Source: Flavobacterium sp. HSC-32F16 (GTDB lineage: Bacteria > Bacteroidota > Bacteroidia > Flavobacteriales > Flavobacteriaceae). From it: DNA of 64,000 bases. Made by a program: the position numbers and the translations under genes. Below are positions 51,685 to 62,100 of this stretch, in pieces. The stretch lies in the NCBI RefSeq assembly GCF_024171645.1, contig NZ_JALKAC010000009.1, positions 124,001 through 188,000 on the forward strand, written 5' to 3'. The number at the start of each line of letters is the position of its first letter. The first letter of the stretch is position 1. The notes under the pieces are model-generated. The model did no database searches. It was not told the DNA's origin and saw nothing but the letters and a program-made list of their open reading frames with translations.

Positions 51685-52726
51685 TCTGAATAGGTATTTG
51701 CAAACGTATTATATAGTAATTAAGTTTTGTTTTGTCTTTTAAGCTAAAATGATTCTTGTAGATTAATTTCAGCCTCTTCTTTGTATTTACTAAACCAATG
51801 CCGCCTTTAGATTTAAGATTTTGTGAAATTACAAAATTATTTAAGATTTCAAAGTCTAACATTTTGTTGTTGGTAACTTTACAATTGATTTTAATTTTTA
51901 AATTATTGTTGTTAATTCCGCCATGTTTAAAGGCATTTTCAACCAGAGAAATAAAGATTAACGGCGGTACAACAATATCCTCAATATTCGATTCTAAGTT
52001 GATGGTAACTTCTACATTTTCAAAGCGTAACTTTTCAATTTCTATATAATTCTGAATGTAATCAATCTCTTTGATGAGAGGCACAAACTTGGTTCCTTTT
52101 ACATCATATAAAACATATTCCATCAAATTTGAAAGTTTGATGATTACATCCGGTACTTTATCTGAAGACTCTAATGATAAAGCATATAGATTATTTAATG
52201 TATTGAAAAAGAAATGCGGCTGGATTTGGTTTTCGAGATATTTGAGCTTGATTTTAAATTGATTTTCTCTCAAAGATCGGTTTCGTTCTCTTTCTCTAAG
52301 CCAGGTTAAAGTTAGATAAACAGATGATGCCATTGCTAACACATACAATTCTCCAATACAGACCGCTAAAATATGATTAATGTCAAAAGGATGATATTCT
52401 CGGTTGGCTTCCGGCCAGATATTTTCAGATATGATATAATAGGTTAAAACAGTCTTTAATAAATAAATCCCAAAAAGACTTGTAACTAAGGCTAAAGCGT
52501 AGGTAATATATTTTTGTTTTAGAACATATTTTGGCACTAAAATAAAAAGGTTGAAATAAACCAAAGGAATGTGCAGTGAAAATTCAATTAAATTCGATTT
52601 GAAGGAATAAGGATAGTCATTAAAATAAGCTCCCCATCTTAAAAAGTTGAGTGTGAAATAACTTCCCCAAAACCAAATGTGATTTTTAAGCTTTATATCG
52701 AATTTTAGTTTTTGGATTTCGTTCAA
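51674..52726 (-). CDS. LytS-type sensor histidine kinase (His_kinase family)
   Basis: A 350-residue membrane kinase with four hydrophobic helices in the first 145 residues. The kinase core (His_kinase, PF06580 type) has NQIQPHFFFNTLNNLYALS-like sequence around residue 190, in which the PHFFFN histidine is the phosphorylation site, and GGIGLVNTKKRLKLIY in the ATP-binding part. No extracellular domain of note is visible, so the signal may come through the membrane. It is translated just before the LytTR regulator, with 11 bp of overlap. It is divergent from susC I across about 270 bp. Confidence 0.88.
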   Translation of the reverse strand: MNEIQKLKFDIKLKNHIWFWGSYFTLNFLRWGAYFNDYPYSFKSNLIEFSLHIPLVYFNLFILVPKYVLKQKYITYALALVTSLFGIYLLKTVLTYYIISENIWPEANREYHPFDINHILAVCIGELYVLAMASSVYLTLTWLRERERNRSLRENQFKIKLKYLENQIQPHFFFNTLNNLYALSLESSDKVPDVIIKLSNLMEYVLYDVKGTKFVPLIKEIDYIQNYIEIEKLRFENVEVTINLESNIEDIVVPPLIFISLVENAFKHGGINNNNLKIKINCKVTNNKMLDFEILNNFVISQNLKSKGGIGLVNTKKRLKLIYKNHFSLKDKTKLNYYIIRLQIPIQNED

Positions 52727-52870
52727 CTTTTTTTTAACGTTTTATTATTGATTGTAAGGTTTTGTAATGAATGTGCAACTTTACACAATTACTGGCTAAA
52801 TCACAATTCTTTTGAAAATTTTTTTGTAAAAAAAGCTTATTAATATTTTATTTAAATAGAATAACGATTT

Positions 52871-52898
52871 CGTAAAACATAATGTTGAATGTTTTACG
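52871..52898. promoter_or_regulatory. Perfect 10-bp inverted repeat upstream of susC I
   Basis: CGTAAAACAT (52871-52880) and ATGTTTTACG (52889-52898) with an 8-bp spacer. It touches the direct repeat region and could be an operator or a fold in a long leader. The other susC promoter does not share it. Confidence 0.45.
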
Positions 52899-52899
52899 T

Positions 52900-52932
52900 C
52901 GTTTGTTTAAAAAATAGAACCGTTTGTATAAA
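52900..52932 (+). promoter_or_regulatory. Direct-repeat operator of susC I, candidate LytTR site
   Basis: CGTTTGTTTAAA (52900-52911) and CGTTTGTATAAA (52921-52932) start exactly 21 bp apart, two helical turns. The second susC gene has the same pair at 59059 and 59080. The pair ends 27 bp before a shared TAATTTTA box (52960-52967), a weak -7 element whose -33 is replaced by a T run. This looks like an activator-dependent promoter. Confidence 0.7.
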
Positions 52933-52995
52933 TAATTTTTTTTAACAGTATCTTAACAATAATTTTATCTGCAACTAATCAAAACCATGATAAAA

Positions 52996-55900
52996 ATGAA
53001 ACAAATTATGTTAGCCCTTATGATTGTATTTACAGCGCAGGTTTCACTTGCACAAGTAAAGACAATCAAAGGTTTGGTAAGCGATCAAAATGGATTGCCG
53101 CTGCCGGGAGTAAGTATTATTATTCAAGGTACAAAAACGGCAAGTCAAAGTGATTACGATGGTAAGTATACGATTCAGGCATCTGCAGGAGATGTTTTGG
53201 CATTTTCGTATATCGGAATTAAAACTAAAACGGTAACAGTAGGAGGGGCAGCAACAATTGATGTTGTATTGAACCCGGATACACAAAACTTAAATGAAGT
53301 TGTGGTTACGGCGTTAGGGATTAAGAGACAGAAAAAAGAACTGGGTTATGCCGTTCAGGATGTAAAAGGTGATCAGTTAAGCAAAGTAATCACTACTAAT
53401 GTAGCCAGTGCGCTTTCCGGAAGAGTTGCGGGTGTCGATGTTTCTATTCCGGCAACTGGGGTTGGAGGAAGTTCAAGAGTTATTATTAGAGGTATTTCCA
53501 GTATAGGCGAGAGTAACCAGCCGCTTTATATTGTAGATGGAGTTCCAATTGATAACTCAGGTTTGAATAACGATAGTGCCGCAGCCAGTAAATGGTTTGA
53601 TGGAAGAGACAGTGGAGACGGAATTTCCAGTATCAATCCAAATAACATAGAAAGTCTAACGGTATTAAAAGGAGCCGCTGCATCAGCCTTATATGGTTCC
53701 AGAGCGTTAAATGGTGTTATATTAATTACAACTAAAAAAGGAAGCAAAGGAAAACTGCAAGTTGAACTTACCAGCGGTGTTAGTTTTGACAGAGTAAATG
53801 CCAAATATGATGATTTTCAATCTGATTATGGTACAGGAAGCCGTGGAACTTTACCAGATCCTGCAAAAGCACCAGATGAATTATATGGATATACGACAAG
53901 TTCTTGGGGGCCTAAATTTTCTGAAGCAGTAGGACAGCAGGTTAAAATTTTTGATGGTTCTATGAGACCTTATGCTAAAGTTGATAATAACATTCAGGGA
54001 TTTTTTAAGACTGGAGTTACAACCACCAACGGAATTGCACTTTCTGGAGGTAGTGAAAATGCCTACGTTCGTTTTGGTTATAATAATCTGAAAAATGACG
54101 ATGTTATTCCGGGATCTGGTTTAGAAAGAAATGATGCCAGTTTAAATGCTACTTTAAAATCGGACAAATTTACTTTGGATGCTAACGTAAATTATATGGT
54201 TGAAAATACGGAAAACAGACCTGGTTTAGGAGATTCTCCAAACAATGTTGGATATTCTTTAACTGGTCTGGCACCAAATATTGATCAGGCCTGGCTGAAA
54301 AATTACGGAAATCCGGAAACAGGAGAAGTTTATAAATGGAATAATAATATTTATCAGCTAAATCCTTATTTTACAGTAGATGCAAATCATAATTCATCTA
54401 AGAAAAACCGTTTTATGGGTAACGTTGCCGGAACTTATCAGTTTAAAAAATGGGTTGGATTAACTTTTAGAACTGGTTTAGATACTTATGTTTTTAGTTC
54501 TAAGGATTTTATGGCTCCAGGCGGTACATGGCCGGCAAGAGAGACTGGATATCTTGGTTTAGAAGATATTACGGTTTCTGAAATGAATACAGATATCATT
54601 GCTAATTTTAGCGAAATTAAACTGGCTGAGGATTTTACATTGTCAGGAATTTTAGGAACCAGCAGAAGAGATTTTAGAAGAATGCAAAACTCTAGTTTCG
54701 GAACAAATATTATTGAACCCGGGACTGAATATATCAGTAATTTTTCTAATCAAACGATAAATGCACCATCAGAAACTAAAACAAGAACCAATTCTGTTTA
54801 CGGATCTGCTAAATTTGATTATAAAGGCTATTTGTATGCTGAATTTACAGGAAGAAATGACTGGTTCAGTGTTATTAATAAAGATGCTTTTTATCCGGGC
54901 GCTTCATTAGGTTTTGTTTTCTCTGATGCATTTGGTATCAAAAGTGATGCTTTTTCTTATGGAAAATTAAGAGCTTCCTGGGCAAAAGTTTCCAATGCAC
55001 CCGGAGCTTATAAAAACGCATTAAACTATACAACTTATTCGGCCTATGACGGACAAAGTGTTGTGAATATTAAGAATACAGCCGCACCAAATGCTAATTT
55101 AACGTATCAGACGAAAAAAGGAATCGAGTTTGGTTTGGAAACTTCTTTCTTTAAAAACAGGTTAAGAGCAGATATTACAGTTTATCGTGAAGATACTTCA
55201 GATCAGACACTTGATTTAGCATCATCTGCAACGTCGGGATATGAATTTCTTTCGGTAAATGCAGGAGAATTGCGTAATGAAGGTATTGAAATATTTTTAT
55301 CGGGCACACCAATAAAAACCAAAGATTTTGAATGGGGAATTGACTTAAACTTTTCTAAAAATAAAAACTCAATTCTTTCTTTACATCCAGACATTAACAC
55401 TTACACTATTTCTGAAGCTCGTTGGGCAAATGCAGCAATTGTGGCACAAGTTGGCGGACAATACGGAACTATTATTGGAAAAGATTTTCAAAAAACACCT
55501 TCAGGAGAAATGATTGTTGATGCAAACGGACTTCCATTATACACTGATACTAAAGTTGCTTTAGGAAAAGGTCTTCCGGATTGGGCAGCTGGTTTAACCA
55601 ATAGATTTTCATACAAAGGGATTACACTTCAATTTTTATTGGATATGAAATTTGGTATGGATGTATATTCTATGACGAATGCGGTTGCGGCAGGAAAAGG
55701 ACTTTTGGATATTACAACAGAAGGACGTGATGCTTATAACGCGGCAAGAGCACAAGCTGCAGCAAATGACCCTAATTTTAATCCATCGACTTATGTTGCT
55801 ACAGCAGGTTATGTAGCAAATGGAGTGGTAAATACTGGAACTGCTGATAATCCGGTTTATGTTAAAAATACAAAACCTGTAGATCCTCAGGCTTATTGGG

Positions 55901-56184
55901 GAAGTGTTTTTGATAACACTCCTGCACCTTTTATTTATGATGCTTCTTACGTTAAATTAAGAGAAGTAAGTTTAGGATATACTATACCAAAAAGTGTTTT
56001 TAACGGAGCAAAAATTAATTCAATTTATATTTCTGCTTTTGCAAGAAATTTGTTGACATTTAATAAAGATCTGCCAAACATTGATCCGGAATCAATGTAC
56101 ACTTCGGGTAACGGACAAGGATTTGAGTATGGCTCATTACCATCAAGAAGATCGTATGGTTTTAATATTAAAGTTACATTCTAA
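52996..56184 (+). CDS. cusCI: SusC/RagA-type TonB-dependent receptor of the chitin locus (CusC I)
   Basis: A 1062-residue protein starting at the second ATG (52996). That start gives the same N-terminal length as the paralogue at 59153 and the same distance to the shared operator. It has a signal peptide (about 1-21, ending SLAQ), a carboxypeptidase-like beta domain (about 25-100), a plug (about 105-240, with GVDVSIPATGVGGSS) and a C-terminal barrel ending in Phe. It imports glycans with its SusD partner using TonB energy. In F. johnsoniae the chitin locus has the same order of genes; the name is based on that resemblance. Confidence 0.85.
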   Translation: MKQIMLALMIVFTAQVSLAQVKTIKGLVSDQNGLPLPGVSIIIQGTKTASQSDYDGKYTIQASAGDVLAFSYIGIKTKTVTVGGAATIDVVLNPDTQNLNEVVVTALGIKRQKKELGYAVQDVKGDQLSKVITTNVASALSGRVAGVDVSIPATGVGGSSRVIIRGISSIGESNQPLYIVDGVPIDNSGLNNDSAAASKWFDGRDSGDGISSINPNNIESLTVLKGAAASALYGSRALNGVILITTKKGSKGKLQVELTSGVSFDRVNAKYDDFQSDYGTGSRGTLPDPAKAPDELYGYTTSSWGPKFSEAVGQQVKIFDGSMRPYAKVDNNIQGFFKTGVTTTNGIALSGGSENAYVRFGYNNLKNDDVIPGSGLERNDASLNATLKSDKFTLDANVNYMVENTENRPGLGDSPNNVGYSLTGLAPNIDQAWLKNYGNPETGEVYKWNNNIYQLNPYFTVDANHNSSKKNRFMGNVAGTYQFKKWVGLTFRTGLDTYVFSSKDFMAPGGTWPARETGYLGLEDITVSEMNTDIIANFSEIKLAEDFTLSGILGTSRRDFRRMQNSSFGTNIIEPGTEYISNFSNQTINAPSETKTRTNSVYGSAKFDYKGYLYAEFTGRNDWFSVINKDAFYPGASLGFVFSDAFGIKSDAFSYGKLRASWAKVSNAPGAYKNALNYTTYSAYDGQSVVNIKNTAAPNANLTYQTKKGIEFGLETSFFKNRLRADITVYREDTSDQTLDLASSATSGYEFLSVNAGELRNEGIEIFLSGTPIKTKDFEWGIDLNFSKNKNSILSLHPDINTYTISEARWANAAIVAQVGGQYGTIIGKDFQKTPSGEMIVDANGLPLYTDTKVALGKGLPDWAAGLTNRFSYKGITLQFLLDMKFGMDVYSMTNAVAAGKGLLDITTEGRDAYNAARAQAAANDPNFNPSTYVATAGYVANGVVNTGTADNPVYVKNTKPVDPQAYWGSVFDNTPAPFIYDASYVKLREVSLGYTIPKSVFNGAKINSIYISAFARNLLTFNKDLPNIDPESMYTSGNGQGFEYGSLPSRRSYGFNIKVTF

Positions 56185-56194
56185 ATAGTAAATT

Positions 56195-57715
56195 ATGAAA
56201 ATTAAGTATATAATAATAGCCTTAGCTGCAGTATTTACCACGGCAGGCTGTACAGAAAACTTTGACGAACTGATGAAAGACCCGGTTGCGTTATCACCAA
56301 ACCCGGCTGGTCAGCTTACATTTACTCAGTTGTGTATGTCAGGGAACGGATTTTATCAGCACAGAACTAATTTAATATACTCTGGAGGTTTTGTACAACA
56401 TTATTCTGGTTCATGGGCTGTAACCGAATATGGGGGTAAATTCAAGAAAAACGATGAATATGCAACTGCACTATGGAGAAGTGTTTATTCTAACGAAATG
56501 AAAAGTGTTGTAGATATTTTGGATAAAACCAAAAGTGACCCGGCGGCTTCAAATATAAATGCTGTAGCTAAAATTATGAAAGTAATGATTGCACAGCGAT
56601 TAACAGATATTTATGGTGATGTCCCTTATTCAGAGGCTGGTTTAGGATTTTCTACAGGAATTGTAACGCCAAAGTATGATAAACAGCAAGATATTTACAA
56701 TTCATTTTTTGCAGAACTGCAAGAAGCTTTTGTTCAGTTAAATGCTGGAGGAGGTTCGGTAAAAGGAGACTTGTTTTATGATGGAGATATCACAAAGTGG
56801 AAAAAACTTGCTAATACATTACGTTTGCGTCTGGCAATGAGAATTTCTGAAGTTAGTCCGGCAGAAGCTGAAAAGCAGGCAAAACTTGCTTTTCAAAATG
56901 GTGTTTTTGAAAGCAATGCTGACAACTGCATTATGCGTCATTTGAATTTTCCTTTTAATGATGATCCTGCTAAGCTTGATTTTAGAGGAAATGGATTGTC
57001 TTATGGTTTTATTTCAGATCAGCAAGGAGATCATTTTAGTTCTTTGTTAATTAATTATTTAAGAGATAATGGTGATCCAAGGTTACCAATGCTGGCGACA
57101 CAAAAAAAAGTAAGTTCATCTGGGGGAGCGCCAAAACCTGGGGAAAGTTTATACGAAGGAGTTGTACCTGGAAGTTTTATATGGGAGGTTACAGGTGGAG
57201 GATCTGAATCAATATCCGATATTCAGCCTTACTATCAGCAGTTAACAACTCCATTTTTACATGTGAGTTATTCTGAATCGCAATTGTTATTAGCAGAGGC
57301 AGCTTACAGAGGCTGGGTTTCGGGTGAGGCAGCAGACTACTATAAAAAAGGAGTTGAAGCAGGTGTAAAACAATTAGAAATCTATGGAGCACCTGCTGCA
57401 AGTCAGACAAGTATCAATACATATTTGGCAGCAAAACCTTTAGTTGCGGGAACACAAAAAGAACAAATAGGAACACAGCTTTGGGTTACTTATTTATTCA
57501 ATAGTATCGAAGCGTATTCAAACTGGAGAAGAACAGGATATCCTCATTTAGTGCCTATAACAAGCCCGGAATCTCAAACAGGAGGAGTTACACCTACACG
57601 TTTGTATTATCCAAATGACGAGATGCAGAAAAATGAGAAAAACTATTTAGAAGCTGTAGAAAGATTAGGAGGTAAAAACGACTGGACAGGTAAAGTTTGG
57701 TGGGATGTAAATTAG
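56195..57715 (+). CDS. cusDI: SusD-like glycan-binding lipoprotein of the chitin locus (CusD I)
   Basis: A 506-residue lipoprotein (signal with TTAGC, Cys19) of the SusD-like_2 (PF12771) type: an N-terminal ENFDELMKDP segment, the helical TPR-like core with QRLTDIYGDVPYSEA near residue 130, and a C-terminal WRRTGYPHLVPI block. It sits on the outer membrane as the lid over its SusC partner and binds the glycan. The gap to susC I is 10 bp. Its tail (KVWWDVN) is nearly identical to that of the second SusD-like protein. Confidence 0.87.
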   Translation: MKIKYIIIALAAVFTTAGCTENFDELMKDPVALSPNPAGQLTFTQLCMSGNGFYQHRTNLIYSGGFVQHYSGSWAVTEYGGKFKKNDEYATALWRSVYSNEMKSVVDILDKTKSDPAASNINAVAKIMKVMIAQRLTDIYGDVPYSEAGLGFSTGIVTPKYDKQQDIYNSFFAELQEAFVQLNAGGGSVKGDLFYDGDITKWKKLANTLRLRLAMRISEVSPAEAEKQAKLAFQNGVFESNADNCIMRHLNFPFNDDPAKLDFRGNGLSYGFISDQQGDHFSSLLINYLRDNGDPRLPMLATQKKVSSSGGAPKPGESLYEGVVPGSFIWEVTGGGSESISDIQPYYQQLTTPFLHVSYSESQLLLAEAAYRGWVSGEAADYYKKGVEAGVKQLEIYGAPAASQTSINTYLAAKPLVAGTQKEQIGTQLWVTYLFNSIEAYSNWRRTGYPHLVPITSPESQTGGVTPTRLYYPNDEMQKNEKNYLEAVERLGGKNDWTGKVWWDVN

Positions 57716-57804
57716 TAAAATTCCAAAATATAAAGTCATGCCTGATAAGGTATTATTTTCATTCTAATTAAAAATTAAAAACACTAAAGTTTAAATTCAA
57801 AATT

Positions 57805-58824
57805 ATGATAAAAAATAAAGCCTTATTAGGCATCCTTTTTTTTATATGTTCGCTTACGGCGTACAGTTGTTCATCTGATAAAGAACTAAATTTAGAAAAT
57901 TCAAAAAAGAAAACAGCACGAGTTGTGGGGTATTTATCTGCTGATAGTTTTGACAAAATACAATCCATACAGTTTTGTAAACTTACACACTTGAATATTG
58001 CATTTGCCAATCCTGATAAAACCGGAAATCTGGTTTTTAGTGGTGATATCGATGCGGTAACGAAATATGTAAAATCGGTTAACCCAAATATTGTTATAAG
58101 TATTTCGCTCGCTGGCGGCGTCATTTCTGAAGAACAAGCTGCAAATTGGTCTTTGTTGATTGATAAACCAGAAAACCGGCCGGCGTTTATTCAGAACATT
58201 CTAAAATTTGTAAGCGATCATAATTTAGACGGCGTTGATGTAGATCTTGAATGGGATGCTGTAACATCCGGATACAGCGGTTTTGTCGTTGAATTAAAAA
58301 AAGAACTGGCAAGTAAAAAAAAACTGCTTACAGCTGCACTTCCAAACAATACCCGATTTGTGAATATAAATTCAGAAGCATTAAATGCTTTCGATTTTAT
58401 AAATATAATGGCGTATGACAGTACCGGGCCGTGGAGTCCAAATAAAGTGGAACAGCACAGTTCGTTTGAATTTGCAAAAGAAGGAATTGAATTTTGGAAG
58501 AAACAAAATGTTCCAAGTCATAAACTGACACTCGGCGTACCTTTTTATGGTTATAATTTTACTGATGCAGTAGTAACCAGTTCTACTTTTGGTGAAATAG
58601 TACAGACAGGAACGCAGTTTGCCGATCAGGATGAAATAGGTAAAATTTATTACAACGGCCGACCAACTATTTCGAAAAAAGTAGAATATGCAGCACAAAA
58701 TACAGGCGGCATAATGATTTGGGAATTGGCTCAGGATTCTTTTGGAGAGTATTCACTTTTAGAGATCATTCATAAAAAATATACAGATTTAAAATACAAG
58801 AATTCAGGTATGTGCAATAATTAA
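57805..58824 (+). CDS. chiB: GH18 chitinase-like lipoprotein of the chitin locus (ChiB)
   Basis: A 339-residue lipoprotein (signal ending AYSC, Cys22). The GH18 barrel shows SLAGG (about 101-105, the SxGG-like motif) and LDGVDVDLE with catalytic Glu149 (DxxDxDxE motif). A YDSTGPW block near residue 208 and a WELAQDS strand near 312 line the usual substrate cleft. GH18 enzymes cut beta-1,4-linked GlcNAc with retention through neighbouring-group help. The chain has only the catalytic domain; chitin-binding modules are missing. It lies between the two SusC/D pairs, as in the F. johnsoniae chitin locus; endo-N-acetylglucosaminidase action is an alternative. Confidence 0.85.
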   Translation: MIKNKALLGILFFICSLTAYSCSSDKELNLENSKKKTARVVGYLSADSFDKIQSIQFCKLTHLNIAFANPDKTGNLVFSGDIDAVTKYVKSVNPNIVISISLAGGVISEEQAANWSLLIDKPENRPAFIQNILKFVSDHNLDGVDVDLEWDAVTSGYSGFVVELKKELASKKKLLTAALPNNTRFVNINSEALNAFDFINIMAYDSTGPWSPNKVEQHSSFEFAKEGIEFWKKQNVPSHKLTLGVPFYGYNFTDAVVTSSTFGEIVQTGTQFADQDEIGKIYYNGRPTISKKVEYAAQNTGGIMIWELAQDSFGEYSLLEIIHKKYTDLKYKNSGMCNN

Positions 58825-58862
58825 TTGTACTTCTTATATCTTTTTTTATTAATAAGTTTTTC

Positions 58863-58902
58863 GCTTCTTTTTATTCAATTTGATTAGAAAGAAGCATTAC
58901 TT
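58863..58902 (+). terminator. Rho-independent terminator of chiB
   Basis: GCTTCTTT (58863-58870) pairs with AAAGAAGC (58888-58895) across a 17-base loop, followed by a T-rich tail about five bases later. The loop is long, so the stop may be weak. Confidence 0.55.
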
Positions 58903-59018
58903 TTTTTATAAATATCAGATTTATAGATTGTTATTGATTTTGAATATATTTTAGTAAAATTTAAGTTTTTAAGAATATAATTGTTGTAAATGGGAATAAT
59001 TCTGCTTTTTATAGAAAT

Positions 59019-59030
59019 GAAAACGTTTTC
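59019..59030. promoter_or_regulatory. GAAAACGTTTTC palindrome upstream of susC II
   Basis: A perfect 12-bp palindrome with CG at the centre, 29 bp before the direct-repeat operator. Palindromes with a central CG and A/T arms are typical of LacI/GalR-type operators; whether such a regulator acts here is unknown. Confidence 0.45.
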
Positions 59031-59058
59031 GGGTAACGGATTGTTGATTAATTTATGT

Positions 59059-59091
59059 CGTTGGTTTAAACTTTATAGTAGTTTGTATAAA
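59059..59091 (+). promoter_or_regulatory. Direct-repeat operator of susC II, candidate LytTR site
   Basis: CGTTGGTTTAAA (59059-59070) and AGTTTGTATAAA (59080-59091) start 21 bp apart. Distance from the second half to the shared TAATTTTA box (59119-59126) is 27 bp, the same as for the first susC gene. The sequences between and beyond are also similar in the two promoters, including a T run and an ACAAT-type block before the box. Confidence 0.7.
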
Positions 59092-59152
59092 TTATTTTTT
59101 TTAACAATCCCTTAAGAATAATTTTACATCATAACTAACAAAATAAATTAAC

Positions 59153-62100
59153 ATGAAAAAAATTTTCTTAATCTTTATGATTGTTTTTACTACGCAGGTT
59201 TCGCTTGCTCAGGTAAAAAATGTTAAAGGTGTGATTACAGATTCTGACGGGATGCCATTACCAGGTGCATCTGTTGCTGTGCAAGGAGGTCAAAAAGGCG
59301 CTACTACCGATTTTGACGGATTGTACTCAATCGAGGTTCAAAAAGGACAGACACTAGTTTTTAGCTATGTAGGTCTTGAAACACAAAACATAGTTGTAGG
59401 AGATGCTGCTACAGTTAATGTTAAAATGGTACAAGCGGCATCTAATTCTTTAAATGAGGTTGTGGTTACTTCACTAGGTATAAAAAGAGCTAAGAAATCG
59501 GTTACTTATGCTACTCAGGAATTAAAAGCAGAAGAACTAACAAGAGTTAGAGATGTTAACGTTATTAATACTATTGCAGGAAAAATAGCCGGTGTGGCTG
59601 TGACCAAAAGTTCTTCTGGTACAGGTGGTTCTACTAAAGTAGTTATTCGAGGTAATTCTTCTTTTACAAATAATCAGCCTTTGTATGTTATTGATGGTAT
59701 TCCGTTATATAATGCAGGATCAGGTCAGCCTAATGGAACTTTTGGGGATTTAGCTGGTGGTAACAGAGATGGAGGAGATGTAGTATCACTGATTAATCCA
59801 GATGATTATGAAGGCATGACTGTTCTTAAAGGTGCTGGAGCTTCTGTTTTGTATGGTAGTCAAGGAGCAAATGGGGTAATTTTGCTTACTTCTAAAAAAG
59901 GAAAAGTAGGAGCAGAGACTTTCAATGTAGGATCTGTTACGACTTTTGATACGGCAGCTTATTTACCAAAATTTCAATCAGATTATACTTCTGATCCAGG
60001 AAGCCAATTATCTTGGGGTGCTAAACAGAAAGTAAAAGATGATGTTAAAGATTTTTTTGAAACTGGAGTTACACAAATAACTTCGTTAGCTTTTTCGAAA
60101 GCTACAGAAGGATCATCGACGAGTTTGACTTATGCAAATACAGATGCTTCGGGAATCATTCCAAATAATCATTTAAAGAAAAATAACTTTGGTGTTCGTC
60201 AATCAGGAAAATTTTTCAAGGATAAATTAAATGTTGCCGCTACAGGTAATTATACTACTCAAACAATTGATAACAGACCTACAAATGGTTTGTACTTTAA
60301 TCCAATAAACAGTGTTTACTCTCATCCTAGAGCATATACTTTAAATGATTTAAAAACTTTTGAAGTATTTGATCCGGTAAAAAATATGATGGTTCAAAAC
60401 TATCCTGGTGTTAAGATTGATGATAGTAATGAGAATCCTTATTGGCTTATAAATAGAGAAAAAACAGTAGATACAAACAACTTTTTTAATGGTTCTATAG
60501 CTTTAGATTACAAAGTTGCGGAGTGGTTTCATTTAACATCTAGATATAGTTATAATAGAAGTGAAAGTAATTTCCAAAAAAGAATGTATGCATCAACTGC
60601 CGAAGCTTTGGCTCATCCAACAGGCAGGTATATTAATGCTAGCTTAATTGGAACCCAAAATTATGCTGATTTAATTGGTTTAATCAATACTGATTTTTCA
60701 GATAAATTTTCTTTTAATGCTACAATTGGAGCAAGTATCAATAATTCTAGAACGACTGGTCTTACTATAGATTCAGGAATTGGTGGAGGTTTAAATTATG
60801 ATAACATTTTTACTTTAGGAAATTTTGTTAATAATAATGGAAACGTTCAGACTGGTTCACAAAGAGAAGTACAATCAATATTTGCGGCTACTACTTTTGG
60901 ATATAAAAATTATTTATACTTAGATGTTGCAGCTAGAAATGACTGGTCTTCCACATTGGTGAATACTGATAATCCTAGTTTCTTTTATCCTTCTGTAGGT
61001 ATTTCGGCTATTTTAAGTGAAATGACAGCAATGCCAGAGTGGGTGAGTTACGGAAAGGTACGTGCTACTTATGCACAAGTAGGTAATGATATTGCCGCTT
61101 TTATTACTAGTCCAACGTCTACTATTGTAGCAGGAAGTATAGTAAATCCTCCAGTAGGACCAAAACCAGGCACAACGTTAAAACCAGAACTTAAGTCTGA
61201 GATTGAATTAGGTACAGAGTGGAGAATGTTTAACAATAGATTTGGTTTTGAATTTTCGTACTATAATTCAGAAACTAAAAATCAATATATTCAAGTTCCT
61301 GCACCTTCAACAAATCCATTTGGTTATACTAATTATGCTATTAATGCTGGTAGTATCACTAATAGAGGTTTTGAAGTGGTAGCTAATGCTGGTATAATTA
61401 AAGGTGAAAAGTTTTCTTGGGACTCAAGTCTTAACTTTTCTACTAACAAAAGCAAGGTAAATGATATCCCCGCAGAAACTCCACAAGGAAGAATTATTCT
61501 AACAGATCCAGGATCTAATAGTTATAGATATTCACTAATTGAAGGTAGACCATTTGGAGTTATTGAAGGAAAAAATATCTTAAAAGACGCTCAAGGAAGA
61601 ATATTGCTTGATGAAAATGGAAAAATACAAAAAACAGATTGGGAAGAAATTGGAAGTGCAAACCCAGACTTCATGTTAGGCTGGTCTAATACATTTAAAA
61701 TTGGAGCTTTTACTGCGAGTATTTTATTAGATGGACGTTTTGGAGGTGAAGTTTTAAGTTTAACAGAAGCAATTAACGATGCAAATGGTGTTTCTAAAAG
61801 ATCAGGCGATGCACGAAACGCTGGTGGTGTGCCAATTAATGCAGTATTACCTAACGGTACAGCTGTAACTACAATGAGTGCATATGATTACTATAATGGT
61901 ATTGGTGGTCGAAATGGTGCATCTGGAGAGTATGCATATGATGCGACTAATGTTAGTGTAAGAGAGATTTCGATAGGATATACTTTTAACAAAAAAGCTA
62001 TTCCATTTGTACAATCAGCAAGTTTGTCATTAATAGCAAGAAATTTATTCTTTATTTATAAAGATGCTCCTTTTGATCCGAATATTGCTTTAAGTACTGG

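Larger units (their letters stand above)
58825..59152 (+). other. Intergenic region with terminator and regulatory elements of susC II
   Basis: About 330 bp. It contains the chiB terminator (58863-58902), a perfect palindrome at 59019, and the direct-repeat operator at 59059. A -7-like TAATTTTA box stands at 59119-59126. No open reading frame is credible here. Confidence 0.65.
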
